Position numbers and translations under genes: made by a program
Assembly (NCBI RefSeq): GCF_036227225.1
Contig: NZ_CP109444.1
Location: 11,203,501 to 11,267,500 of the forward strand
Direction: 5' to 3'
Source: Streptomyces sp. NBC_01478
GTDB lineage: Bacteria; Actinomycetota; Actinomycetes; Streptomycetales; Streptomycetaceae
Length of the DNA: 64,000 bases
The notes under the pieces: generated by a model
What the model saw: the letters and a program-made list of their open reading frames with translations, nothing else
Told to the model about the DNA's origin: nothing
Databases searched by the model: none
In this document: piece after piece, positions 7,560-16,416 of the stretch
Position numbering within the stretch: position 1 is the stretch's first letter
How the letters are laid out: every line of letters starts with the position of its first letter

Positions 7560-8756
7560 ATGGCTCCTCTCGCCGCGCTGCGCGGCCCGTTCGCACGCCT
7601 GGTACGTGCGACGGTCTTCAACCTCGCCGGCGTACTGCTGCAGTTGCTTCCACTGCTGCTGCTCGTGGAACCGTGGCTGGTCTTCGCCACCGGCGCACTG
7701 ACCGCCGTTCAGCGCCGCAGGTTCGCCTCGCTCGCGGGTGTCGACATACCGCTGCTCCCGGTCGCGCAGCGCAGGCCCACGCTCCATGGGGCGGTGAACT
7801 GGCTCCGGTCCGGCGGGACTTGGCGACAGCTCGCCTACCACCTGCTGGTGGGGCCGTTGGTGTCGTGCGGGACGGTCGCCACCGTCGTGCTGTGGGCCTG
7901 GGGCGTGTTCGCGGGGACCGCCCTGGTGTGGATGGGGGGTGTCCCCTCTGAGCAGTGGCCGAAGTTCCTGCGGACGTCCACGGAGGCCGTGTACATCGAC
8001 GCGTCCGGCCTCGCGGCCCTGTTGCTCGCCCTGTGGCTCACCTTCGTCCTCGTGCGCCTCGACACCCGTGCCGCCCTCTCCCTGCTGGGACCCAGCCGCG
8101 CCGAGCAGTTGACGCGCCGGGTCGAGGACCTCACCGAGAGCCGCGCCGGAGCGGTGGACGCGGCGGACGCCGAACGCAGGCGCATAGAACGGGACTTGCA
8201 CGACGGGGCGCAACAACGCCTGGTCTCTCTCGCCGTGAACCTCGGTATCGCCAGGGCCACGCTCACCGGCCTGCCCGACGAGGCCAGACAGGTCATCGAC
8301 CAGGCCCACCGGGAGGCGAAGGAGGCGATAGACGAACTCAACACCCTGGTACGAGGCCTGCACCCGGCCGTCCTGGACGACCGGGGACTGGACGCGGCCC
8401 TGTCCGGCATCGCCGCGCGCGGCCCGCTGCCCGTGCGGCTGCGGGTCGACGTACCCGGGCGGCTCGCCCCGACCGTCGAGGCGGTCGCCTACTTCACCGT
8501 CTCCGAGGCGCTGGCCAACATCACCAAGCACGCCCCCGAGGCCTCCCGGGCGGACGTCACCGTAGAGATCCGCGACGGTAGGCTGCGGGTCGCCGTCGCG
8601 GACGACGGCCTCGGCGGCGCCGACCCCGCCCACGGCTCCGGCCTGGCCGGACTCGCCCGCCGGGCCGCCTCCGTCGACGGCGCGCTCACGATCAGCAGCC
8701 CCGCCGGAGGCCCGACCGTCATCACCGTGGAGTTGCCGTGCGCCGTCTCGCCGTGA
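7560..8756 (+). CDS. NarL/DesK-type sensor histidine kinase
   Basis: This 398-residue membrane sensor kinase has several hydrophobic segments between about residues 15 and 168. The HisKA_3 dimerisation/phosphoacceptor helix follows, with ERDLHDGAQQRLVSLA and the phosphorylated His near residue 214. A GHKL ATPase domain follows (N box SEALANITKHA, G box VADDGLGG). The start at 7560 follows GGTGGG; upstream in-frame codons are not protein-like. It overlaps the response-regulator gene by 19 bp, so the pair is translationally coupled. Autophosphorylation on His and transfer to the partner regulator is the family mechanism; the stimulus is unknown. Confidence 0.92.
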   Translation: MAPLAALRGPFARLVRATVFNLAGVLLQLLPLLLLVEPWLVFATGALTAVQRRRFASLAGVDIPLLPVAQRRPTLHGAVNWLRSGGTWRQLAYHLLVGPLVSCGTVATVVLWAWGVFAGTALVWMGGVPSEQWPKFLRTSTEAVYIDASGLAALLLALWLTFVLVRLDTRAALSLLGPSRAEQLTRRVEDLTESRAGAVDAADAERRRIERDLHDGAQQRLVSLAVNLGIARATLTGLPDEARQVIDQAHREAKEAIDELNTLVRGLHPAVLDDRGLDAALSGIAARGPLPVRLRVDVPGRLAPTVEAVAYFTVSEALANITKHAPEASRADVTVEIRDGRLRVAVADDGLGGADPAHGSGLAGLARRAASVDGALTISSPAGGPTVITVELPCAVSP

Positions 8757-9388
8757 TCGCCGAGGACTCGGTCCTGCTCAGGATCGGCCTGGTCAAAGTG
8801 GTGGAGATGGCCGGCTACGAGGTCGCCGCCGAAGTCGGTGACGCCGACGCCCTGCTCGCCGCCGTCGCCGAACACCGCCCCGCCGTCGCCGTCGTGGACG
8901 TCCGGATGCCGCCCGCCCAGTCCGACGAGGGGGTGCGCGCGGCGCTGGTGATCCGCCGCGAGTGGCCGACGACCGCGGTGCTGCTGCTCTCCCAGTACGT
9001 CGAAGAGCGGTACGCCGCCGACCTGTTGACGACGAACACCGGCGGCGTCGGCTATCTGCTGAAGCAACGCGTCGCCGACGTCGAGGACTTCGTCGACGCC
9101 CTCGGCCGGGTCGCCGCGGGCGGCACCGTCCTGGACCCCGAGGTCGTGGCCCAACTCCTGCTGCGCCGCGCCAGCGACCCACTGGACCGACTGACTCCCC
9201 GCGAGCGCGAGGTACTGGCCCTGATGGCCGAGGGCCGCTCCAACTCCGGCATCGCCCGACAACTGGTCGTCAGCGACAGCGCCGTGGCCAAACACATCAA
9301 CAGCATCTTCACGAAACTCGACCTGCCGTCGGTCGACAGCGACCATCGCCGGGTGCTGGCGGTACTGCGGTTCCTGAGCGCCGGGTGA
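8738..9388 (+). CDS. NarL/LuxR-family response regulator
   Basis: This 216-residue protein has an N-terminal receiver domain with the acidic pair (E9, D10), the phosphoacceptor Asp in VVDVRMPP (about residue 54) and the conserved Lys in GYLLKQ. The C-terminal LuxR-type helix-turn-helix reads LTPREREVLALMAEGRSNSG and then SDSAVAKHINSIFTKL. The GTG start lies inside the 3' end of the kinase gene. It is the cognate partner of the kinase. Targets are not identifiable; the divergent membrane protein or the MFS gene 264 bp downstream are nearby candidates. Confidence 0.93.
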   Translation: MRRLAVIAEDSVLLRIGLVKVVEMAGYEVAAEVGDADALLAAVAEHRPAVAVVDVRMPPAQSDEGVRAALVIRREWPTTAVLLLSQYVEERYAADLLTTNTGGVGYLLKQRVADVEDFVDALGRVAAGGTVLDPEVVAQLLLRRASDPLDRLTPREREVLALMAEGRSNSGIARQLVVSDSAVAKHINSIFTKLDLPSVDSDHRRVLAVLRFLSAG

Positions 9389-9594
9389 GCGAGGCGCTCC
9401 GAGGCGGCGGTAATTGCCTTTCGCCCAAAGCCCCCAGCAGCTACTGTCCCAACCGCCAGTGACCGCCGAGAAGTCGGAGCCCAGAGATGCCCGGTCGTCC
9501 GGGCGCGCGTTGACGTCGTAGGCCGTGTTCGGCCCGTCATCGCGTGCCGCCCTTGATGCTGCGGCACAGCGAGCCTTTCCCCGTCCGGACCATG

Positions 9595-9613
9595 GGCGCG
9601 CCTTTCGCGCGCC
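9595..9613. terminator. GC hairpin between response regulator and MFS gene
   Basis: GGCGCG and CGCGCC form a perfect 6-bp stem around a 7-base loop, about 40 bp before the MFS start. There is no T tract, as is usual for actinobacterial terminators. The rest of the 264-bp gap (9389-9652) shows nothing else I can identify. Confidence 0.35.
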
Positions 9614-9652
9614 GGGTCCCGGGTCTCGTTGTCGGCAACTCAAAGGGTCCCT

Positions 9653-10879
9653 GTGCCGTCCACTTCGAACCACGACTTCCGTCGGCTCTGGCTGGGCCAG
9701 ACGGCCTCCCAACTCGGTGAGCAGACAAGCCTGGTGGTGCTTCCGCTCCTTGCCGTCCTGACGCTCGACATCGGCTCCGGCGAGCTGGGCGCACTGCGCG
9801 CGGCGGGAGAAGCACCGATTCTGCTGCTCTCGCTCTTCGTCGGTGCCTGGGTGGACGGGTGGCGGACCCGCACGGTGATGGTGCTGGCGGACCTCGGCCG
9901 GACGCTGGTCCTGGGCTTCGCCGCGGCGGCCGCACTGCTCGGCCGGCTCGGCCTGCCCGCGCTGTTCGTGGTGGTCGCCGCCTCCGGAGTCCTGTCCGTG
10001 TACTTCGACGTGGCCTACCAGGCCTCTGCCGTACGGCTGGTGACGCACGATCAACTGGTGCGTGCCAACAGCGTGTTGGAGGGCAGCAGGTCCGCGGCCC
10101 AGATCGGCGGCCCCGCCCTCGGCGGTGCGTTGGTGACGCTGCTGTCGGCGCCGGTCGCCGTCGCCTCCGGGGCGCTGTTCTTCGCGCTGTCGTTCCTGTC
10201 CGTCCGCCGGATCCGCCGTACCGAATCCGTCCCGGCACGCCCGGAGCACCCCCCTCGGGTGTGGCGGCGGATTCATGAGGGCCTGCGTTTCGTCGTCGGC
10301 GACTCCGCACTGCGCAGCGTGTGCCTCGCCGCCGCCCCATTCCAGCTCTTCTTCGCGGCGACGACGACCGTCTATCTGCTCTTCCTCCCACGCGAACTGC
10401 ACCTGTCGGGCACCGCCGTGGGCCTGGCGCTCGCGGCGACCGGCCCGGGCGCGCTCGTCGGCGCCCTGCTGGCCGCCCGGCTGCCGGGCCGCTTCGGCTA
10501 CGGCACGGTGCTCGTCGTCGCGTCGGCACTCGGCGACGGCGTTTTCCTGTGGGTGCCCGCGTTGCACGGATCGTCCGCGACGACGATGCCCGTACTCCTG
10601 GCGGTCAACTTCGTCTTCGGGATCGCCGGGCAGTTGGTGAACGTCATGGTCATGGCCGTCCGGCAGGCCGTGACCCCGCACGGGATGCAGGGTCGCGCGG
10701 CCGCGACGATCACCTTCGTCGGCATGGGACTGGCCCCGCCGGGATCTCTGCTCGGCGGCTTCCTCGCCCAGGAGTTGGGGCTGCGCACCAGCCTTGTGGT
10801 GACCGCGGTGGGCATGTTGCTGTCCCCGGCGGTGATCGCACTGTCTCCTCTCGCACGCCTGGGGCGCGACCTTGGCTAA
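9653..10879 (+). CDS. MFS transporter (EntS/MFS_3-like exporter)
   Basis: This 408-residue protein has about twelve hydrophobic helices. It starts NHDFRRLWLGQTASQLGEQ, the usual opening of the MFS_3 exporter group, which includes the enterobactin exporter EntS. DGWRTRTVMVLADLGRT is the loop 2-3 signature. The GTG at 9653 is chosen because AAAGGG lies just upstream; a TTG at 9629 would add eight residues. It lies only 9 bp ahead of the AfsR-like regulator gene, so both are probably one transcript. Export of a secondary metabolite or siderophore is a family-level guess; no biosynthetic genes are adjacent. Confidence 0.88.
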   Translation: MPSTSNHDFRRLWLGQTASQLGEQTSLVVLPLLAVLTLDIGSGELGALRAAGEAPILLLSLFVGAWVDGWRTRTVMVLADLGRTLVLGFAAAAALLGRLGLPALFVVVAASGVLSVYFDVAYQASAVRLVTHDQLVRANSVLEGSRSAAQIGGPALGGALVTLLSAPVAVASGALFFALSFLSVRRIRRTESVPARPEHPPRVWRRIHEGLRFVVGDSALRSVCLAAAPFQLFFAATTTVYLLFLPRELHLSGTAVGLALAATGPGALVGALLAARLPGRFGYGTVLVVASALGDGVFLWVPALHGSSATTMPVLLAVNFVFGIAGQLVNVMVMAVRQAVTPHGMQGRAAATITFVGMGLAPPGSLLGGFLAQELGLRTSLVVTAVGMLLSPAVIALSPLARLGRDLG

Positions 10880-10888
10880 TCTGCACCG

Positions 10889-13800
10889 GTGACCATTGAC
10901 CTGACCCTGCTGCCGCGTGTCGTCTGCCGAAGACAGGAGGTCACCGCACCCCGGCTGCGCGGTCTCCTCGCCCTGCTCGCGGGCGACCTGCGCACCGGCT
11001 GCAGCACCGAGCGGCTGGTGGCGGGGCTGTGGCCGGACGAGTTGCCGGAGCGGCCCGGGAAGGCGCTGCAGGTTCTCGTGTCCCGGGCGCGGTCACAACT
11101 GGGCGCGGACCTCATCGCCAGCACGCCGACCGGATACCGGCTCGCCCTCGCCGAGGACCAGGTCGACAGTTCCGCCCTGCTGCTGCACGCCGCCGCGAGC
11201 GCGGACCGGGCCAGGGCCGGGGACCACGCGGGGTCGCTGGCCGCGGCCGAGGCCGGTCTCGCGCTGTGGGAAGGCACCCCCGACCAGGGCGGCGACACCG
11301 ACGACCCCGTGGCCGCGCTGCGCGCCGAGCGTGCCCCCGTCCACGACACGCTCGTCCGCGCGCGGGGGCTCGCGCTCGCCCGCCTCGGACGGCACGGGGA
11401 AGCCGCCGGACCACTGGCCGTGGCCGCCGCCGCGCATCCGCGCGACGAGGAGGTGCTCGGCGAGCTGCTGCGCGGCGAGGCGGCCACGGCGGGACCGTCC
11501 GCCGCGCTCACCCGGTACGAGGCGTACCGCCGCGAACTGCGCGACGAACTCGGCACCGACCCGGGCGCCGGACTCAAGGCCGTACAACAGGAGTTGCTGC
11601 GCGGCGAGGCACCGGTGGCCAGGCACGGGGTGCCGCACGAGCCGAATCCGTTGCTCGGCCGCGACGAGGACATCGCGGCGGTGGAACGGCTGTCGGGCGC
11701 TTCCCGCGCCGTCACCGTCGTCGGCCCCGGCGGCCTCGGCAAGACCCGGCTCGCGCACGCCGTCAGCCGCCGGGCCGAACAGCGCGTGGTGTACTTCGTG
11801 CCGCTCGCCGGTGTCATCGAGGACGCGGACGTGGCCGCCGAGGTCGCCTCCGCACTCGGCGCCGGCGGCGGCGGGATGAGCGGGCCCGCCGCCGGCGACC
11901 CCGTGTCCGGCATCCTCGGCGCGCTCGGCTCCGGGCCCGCACTGTTGGTCCTCGACAACTGCGAGCAGGTGATCCGGGGCGCCGCCGACCTCGTACAGGC
12001 CCTGGTCTCCTCCTCCAAGGACCTCCGGGTGCTCGCCACCAGCCGGTCCCCGCTGGGCCTCACCTCGGAAGCGGTGTACGCACTGCCGGAGCTCGGACTC
12101 GGCGTCTCCGTCGAGCTGTTCACCCAGCGGGCCCGGGCCGCCAGGAGCGGTGTGGAGCTGCCGCCGGACGCCGTGGCCGAGCTGTGCCGCCACCTCGACG
12201 GGCTGCCGCTCGCCGTGGAACTGGCGGCGGCACGGGTGCGCGTCCTGTCGGTTCCCGACATCGCCCGCCGCCTCGGCGACCGCTTCGCGCTGCTGCGCGG
12301 CGGGGCGCGGGACGTACCGGAGCGCCACCGCACCCTGCACGCGGTCGTCGAGTGGAGCTGGAACCTGCTCGCCGAGGACGCCAGGGCGGCCCTGCGCACG
12401 CTGTCCGTCTTCCCCGGCGGCTGCTCCGGCGAGGCCGCGGAGCAGGTCCTCGGCGAGGACGCGCTGTTCCTGCTGGAGCAGTTGGCCGACCAGTCCCTGC
12501 TCACCGTCGCCGACACCCCGGCCGGCGTGCGGTTCCGCATGCTGGAGACCGTACGGGAGTTCAGCGCGGCCCGGCGCACCGAAGCGGGCGAGGACGAGGC
12601 GGCCGTAGACCAATTCCTGCTCTGGGCGCGGGACTTCGGGGTCGCGCACCACGACTGGTTCTTCGGCTCGGAGCCGCACTCCGCCTGGGAGCGGATCAGG
12701 GGGGAGCAGGACAATCTCGTGCTGGCCCTGCGGTACGCCCTGGCCCGTACGGACTGTCCCACCATCGCCGCTCTCACCGCCGTCCTCGCCGCGCTGTGGT
12801 CCACCGGCTCCAGTTACCCCCGTCTCACCGCGCTCGCCGCGGACACCGGGCCGCCGTTGTCGCACTACCACCCCGAGCCCGAGTACGTCGAAGTCGCCCG
12901 CGCCGCCGCGGTGTTGTGCACGGCGAGCCTGTTCATGGGCTACGGCCCGCAGGTCGTACGCCAGTTGGTCACCCTCCGAAAGCTGCCCGCGGCTCCGCCG
13001 GACACCCTGCTGCGCGCCATCTCGGCCGTGCTGAGCGCGGTCCCCGAGATGCTGCCCCCGGACTACGACGTGCTGCGGGAGCTCTGCGACAGCGAGCAGC
13101 CGCTGCTCGCCGGCATCGCCGAGTGCGTCGCCACCTACGTCTGGGAGTACGAGCACGACATCGACCGCTCGCTCGCCTCGGCCCGGCGGAGCATCGAGGC
13201 ACTGGCGCCGGTCGACCACCCCTTCCTCCAGGTCCTGGGGCACGCCCGGCTGAGCGAGCTGTGCCTGCAGACGGAGCAGGGCGAGGCCGCGTACGGACAT
13301 CTCAGGGCGGCGCTCGCGGCGTTGCCGCGCCTCGGCGACGAGCACGACTCCATCGGCGTCCGCTGGGGCCTCGTCCTCGCCTGTCTGCAGCGCGGCGAAC
13401 CTGACGAGGCCGAGTACTGGCTGCGGCAGGCGGAGGACCACAACCCCGCGCAGAAGGACGACGTCTACAGCCCCGGCTTCGGCGGCCGTGCCGAGATCGC
13501 GCTCGCCCGCGGACTGACGGAGGTCGGGCTCGGCCTGTGGCGGCGCAACGTGGAGGCGATCCCCGAGGCCGGTTCGACACAGGACGACGACCCCTTCTTC
13601 GACCGGTGGCTGCTCCAGGTTCAGTCGGCGGCGGTGACGGCGCACGCGCACGCCGGCCGGCTCGAACTCGTCGCGGATGTGGTCGACCGGCTGCGCCAAC
13701 GGATGCGCCTCCTGCTCGCCGGCCCGGCCCGCTCACCCATGGAACTCCCCGTGTTCGGGACGGGGTTGCACGCCCTCGGCATGGCGGGGCTGGTGTCCGG

Positions 13801-14014
13801 CGACGCCTCCGCCGTACGGATGATCGCGCTGGCCGAACGGCTGCGGGTGCTCCGCGATTTCCAGCCGACGATGTCGGCGGAGCGTGCCCGGCGGGCGGTC
13901 GGGGCCGCCGGGCACGCTGCCGGGGCGGCGTACGCCGACGCGGTGTCGGAGTACGCCGCCCTGGAGCGGGACGAGTTGCGGGAGGCGGCCCGCGTTGCCA
14001 TGACGGCTACTTGA
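10889..14014 (+). CDS. AfsR/SARP-like regulator with BTAD and NB-ARC ATPase domains
   Basis: This 1041-residue protein has an N-terminal OmpR-like winged helix (about 1-88, with STERLVAGLWPDELPERPGK and TGYRLAL). A bacterial transcriptional activation domain follows (about 90-240, ending LRDELGTDPGAGLKAVQQEL). A STAND-type ATPase then starts near 255, with Walker A GPGGLGKT at 279-286, Walker B LLVLDNCEQ around 352-360 and a NB-ARC GLPLAVELAAARV segment. The long C-terminal half is helical, probably TPR-like. Relatives such as AfsR switch on secondary metabolism after phosphorylation or ligand binding. It lies 9 bp behind an MFS exporter and overlaps the convergent ABC permease gene by 8 bp. 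No biosynthetic cluster is in the window, so the targets may be the flanking transporters. Confidence 0.88.
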   Translation: MTIDLTLLPRVVCRRQEVTAPRLRGLLALLAGDLRTGCSTERLVAGLWPDELPERPGKALQVLVSRARSQLGADLIASTPTGYRLALAEDQVDSSALLLHAAASADRARAGDHAGSLAAAEAGLALWEGTPDQGGDTDDPVAALRAERAPVHDTLVRARGLALARLGRHGEAAGPLAVAAAAHPRDEEVLGELLRGEAATAGPSAALTRYEAYRRELRDELGTDPGAGLKAVQQELLRGEAPVARHGVPHEPNPLLGRDEDIAAVERLSGASRAVTVVGPGGLGKTRLAHAVSRRAEQRVVYFVPLAGVIEDADVAAEVASALGAGGGGMSGPAAGDPVSGILGALGSGPALLVLDNCEQVIRGAADLVQALVSSSKDLRVLATSRSPLGLTSEAVYALPELGLGVSVELFTQRARAARSGVELPPDAVAELCRHLDGLPLAVELAAARVRVLSVPDIARRLGDRFALLRGGARDVPERHRTLHAVVEWSWNLLAEDARAALRTLSVFPGGCSGEAAEQVLGEDALFLLEQLADQSLLTVADTPAGVRFRMLETVREFSAARRTEAGEDEAAVDQFLLWARDFGVAHHDWFFGSEPHSAWERIRGEQDNLVLALRYALARTDCPTIAALTAVLAALWSTGSSYPRLTALAADTGPPLSHYHPEPEYVEVARAAAVLCTASLFMGYGPQVVRQLVTLRKLPAAPPDTLLRAISAVLSAVPEMLPPDYDVLRELCDSEQPLLAGIAECVATYVWEYEHDIDRSLASARRSIEALAPVDHPFLQVLGHARLSELCLQTEQGEAAYGHLRAALAALPRLGDEHDSIGVRWGLVLACLQRGEPDEAEYWLRQAEDHNPAQKDDVYSPGFGGRAEIALARGLTEVGLGLWRRNVEAIPEAGSTQDDDPFFDRWLLQVQSAAVTAHAHAGRLELVADVVDRLRQRMRLLLAGPARSPMELPVFGTGLHALGMAGLVSGDASAVRMIALAERLRVLRDFQPTMSAERARRAVGAAGHAAGAAYADAVSEYAALERDELREAARVAMTAT

Positions 14015-14798
14015 GGCCGCGGTTGAACTGTGACGTCGACCAGCGGTAGCCGAGCACGGTCAGCCCGACGCACCAGGCGAGCGCGATCCACCCGTTGTTG
14101 CCGATCTCGGTGCCGAGCAGCAGGCCGCGCAGGGTCTCGATGGTCGGGGTGAAGGGCTGGTACTCGGCGATCGGCTGGAACCAGCCCGGCATCGTGTCGG
14201 CCGGGGTGAAGGCGCTGGAGATGAGCGGGAGGAGGATCAGCGGTGTCGCCATGTTGCTGGCGGCCTCGGGGTTGGGGCTGGCCATGCCCATCCCGACCGC
14301 GATCCAGGTGAGGGCCAGGGCGAACAGTACGAGCAGTCCGACGGCCGCCAGCCACTCCAGGACCGTGGCGTCCGTGGACCGGAAACCGATGGCCACGGCG
14401 ACGGCACCCACGAGGACGAGGCTGGCGAGCACCTGCAGGACACTGCCGACGACGTGCCCGATGAGTACGGAGCCGCGGTAGACCGCCATCGTGCGGAAGC
14501 GGGCGATGAGGCCCTCGGTCATGTCCATGGAGACGGAGACCGCGGCTCCGATCACGGTGCTGCCGATGGTCATCACCAGGAGGCCAGGGACGAGATAGGC
14601 GATGTAGTCGGAGCGGTCGGCGCCACCGCCGCCGATGCCCGCGCTCATCACGTTTCCGAAGACGTAGACGAAGAGCAGCAACAGCATGATCGGCGTGAGC
14701 AGCAGGTTCAGGGTCATGGACGGGTAGCGCCGTACGTGCAGCAGATTGCGGCGCAGCATCGTGGACGAGTCGCGGACGGCGAGGGAGAGGGTGCTCAT
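14007..14798 (-). CDS. ABC-2 type transporter permease (DrrB-like)
   Basis: This 263-residue membrane protein has six hydrophobic segments. The pattern MTLNLLLTPIMLLLLFVYVF then YLVPGLLVMTIGSTVIGAAV is that of ABC-2 exporters of the daunorubicin-resistance group. The C-terminal segment SSAFTPADTMPGWFQPIAEY followed by PFTP is the family signature loop. The start overlaps the stop of the ATPase gene as ATGA (14795-14798). With the ATPase it should form an export complex for a hydrophobic compound. Its last 8 bp overlap the end of the convergent AfsR-like gene. Confidence 0.92.
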   Translation of the reverse strand: MSTLSLAVRDSSTMLRRNLLHVRRYPSMTLNLLLTPIMLLLLFVYVFGNVMSAGIGGGGADRSDYIAYLVPGLLVMTIGSTVIGAAVSVSMDMTEGLIARFRTMAVYRGSVLIGHVVGSVLQVLASLVLVGAVAVAIGFRSTDATVLEWLAAVGLLVLFALALTWIAVGMGMASPNPEAASNMATPLILLPLISSAFTPADTMPGWFQPIAEYQPFTPTIETLRGLLLGTEIGNNGWIALAWCVGLTVLGYRWSTSQFNRGLK

Positions 14799-15772
14799 CG
14801 GACGTTCTCCTTGGGCTGGCTGGGCTGGCTGGGGAGCTTGGTGCCGCCGGTCAGGGCGAAGAACACGTCGTCGAGGTCGGGGGTGTGCACGGTCAGCTCG
14901 TCCGCCTCGACGTCGGCGGCGTCCAGCCAGTCGAGGATGGACCGCAGCTCGCGCTGACTGCCGCCGCTGGGGATTTGCAGCGAGAGCGTCTCGTCGAACC
15001 GGGTGACCTCGCGCAGGGCCGTCGCGGCGGACTGGTAGGTGACCGGGTCGGTGAACCGCAGCCGTACGTGCCCGCCGGGGACGAGCCGCTTCAGCTCCTC
15101 GGCACTGCCCTCGGCGACGAGCTTGCCGTCGCTCAACACCGCGATGCGGTCGGCGAGTTCATCGGCCTCGTCCAGGTACTGCGTGGTGAGGAAGACGGTC
15201 GTACCGCGGGAGACCAGCTCGCGGATGATGCCCCACATGTTGTGCCGGCTGCGCGGGTCGAGGCCCGTGGTCGGCTCGTCGAGGAAGATGATCCGCGGGT
15301 CGCCGACCAGGGTCATGGCGAGGTCGAGGCGGCGCTTCATACCGCCGGAGTAGGTGGAGGCGGGCTTCTTCGCGGCCTCGGTGAGGTCGAAGCGCTCCAG
15401 CAGCTCGGCCGCGACCCGCCGTCCCTCCTGCTTCGGCAGGTGGTGCAGGTCCGCCATCAGGAGCATGTTCTCCTCGCCGGTGATCAGCCCGTCGACGGCG
15501 GAGAACTGCCCGGTGACACCGATCGCGGCCCGCACGGCCTGCCCGTCGGTGGCCAGGTCGTGACCGCCGACCCGCAGCTCGCCGGCGTCGGCGGTGACGA
15601 GGGTGGAGAGGATCTTGACGGCGGTGGTCTTGCCGGCGCCGTTCGGACCGAGCAGGGAGAAGACGGTACCGGTGGGCACGGCCAGGTCGATGCCGTCGAG
15701 AACCGTCTTGTCCCCGTAGGCCTTGCGCAGCCCGGTGGCCGAGATCGCGAGTTCATGGGTCGTTGTCGTCAT
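14795..15772 (-). CDS. ABC transporter ATP-binding protein (DrrA-like)
   Basis: This 325-residue ATPase has Walker A GPNGAGKT, a signature loop YSGGMKRRLDLA, Walker B RIIFLDEPTTGLDPRSR and an H-loop region (TTVFLTTQYLDEADELADR). The C-terminal extension of about 80 residues (VHTPDLDDVFFALTGG) is characteristic of the daunorubicin-resistance ABC family. It energises export through the permease encoded immediately downstream. Its promoter should lie in the 173-bp divergent gap before the SRPBCC gene at 15946. Confidence 0.94.
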   Translation of the reverse strand: MTTTTHELAISATGLRKAYGDKTVLDGIDLAVPTGTVFSLLGPNGAGKTTAVKILSTLVTADAGELRVGGHDLATDGQAVRAAIGVTGQFSAVDGLITGEENMLLMADLHHLPKQEGRRVAAELLERFDLTEAAKKPASTYSGGMKRRLDLAMTLVGDPRIIFLDEPTTGLDPRSRHNMWGIIRELVSRGTTVFLTTQYLDEADELADRIAVLSDGKLVAEGSAEELKRLVPGGHVRLRFTDPVTYQSAATALREVTRFDETLSLQIPSGGSQRELRSILDWLDAADVEADELTVHTPDLDDVFFALTGGTKLPSQPSQPKENVR

Positions 15773-15945
15773 GCCGCAGAGCTTGCGGCAGGGGGCATTC
15801 AGCTCGGTTTCACCGTGGTTTCAGTGCCCTGGAACCGGCGGCTTCTCCGACGGGGAGCACGGGCGAGGCCGCGCCGATAAGCTGAGGGTGCTCGGCACAT
15901 CAGCGCGCACCCAGCCCAAACTCCCATCGCAGCACTGGAGGAATC

Positions 15946-16392
15946 GTGGCCGGACAGTTCGAGGCGACAGCCGAGGTCAACCGCCCTGTCGAGGAGGTCT
16001 TCGCCTTCCTCGCCGAGGGCACGAACGACCCGAAGTTCAGCCCCCGGGTCCAGGAGATCACCAAGACTCCGCAGGGCCCGACGGCCGTGGGCACCGTCTT
16101 CACGAGCACCGTCAAGGACGCCGGCATGAAGACGGGCCGCACGTTCCGGATCACCGAGTACGAGGCACCCCACCGCATCCGCTGGACGGAGACATCCAAG
16201 AACATCTTGACGGCGGACGAGGGTGGCTACGACCTCGAAGCCACCGGTCCGGGCACGACCAAGGTGAGGATCTTCAATGTCCTCGAAGGCCACGGCATCG
16301 GGAAACTGCTCGTGGGCTTCGCGCTGGGTGCGGCACGCAAGGACGCGCCCGCGTTCGGGCAGCGCATCAAGACGGCGGTGGAGGCCTCCTGA
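15946..16392 (+). CDS. SRPBCC (polyketide cyclase/dehydrase-like) family protein
   Basis: This is a 148-residue START-like helix-grip protein: FEATAEVNRPVEEVFAFLAE at the N-terminus, a central run of beta strands (FRITEYEAPHRIRWTE) and a long C-terminal helix. Members bind hydrophobic ligands; many are small orphan proteins. The GTG start is set by TGGAGGAA 5 bases upstream. It is divergent from the DrrAB-like exporter and ends 24 bp from the convergent GH2 gene. No catalytic residues can be assigned. Confidence 0.85.
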   Translation: MAGQFEATAEVNRPVEEVFAFLAEGTNDPKFSPRVQEITKTPQGPTAVGTVFTSTVKDAGMKTGRTFRITEYEAPHRIRWTETSKNILTADEGGYDLEATGPGTTKVRIFNVLEGHGIGKLLVGFALGAARKDAPAFGQRIKTAVEAS

Positions 16393-16416
16393 ACCACCGG
16401 TGACGAGGACCGGTTC

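Noticed and set aside
11093..13699. 868-codon minus-strand frame opposite the AfsR-like gene
   Set aside because: Gly/Arg/Val-rich shadow of a clear plus-strand gene with Walker motifs; typical GC-rich antisense frame.
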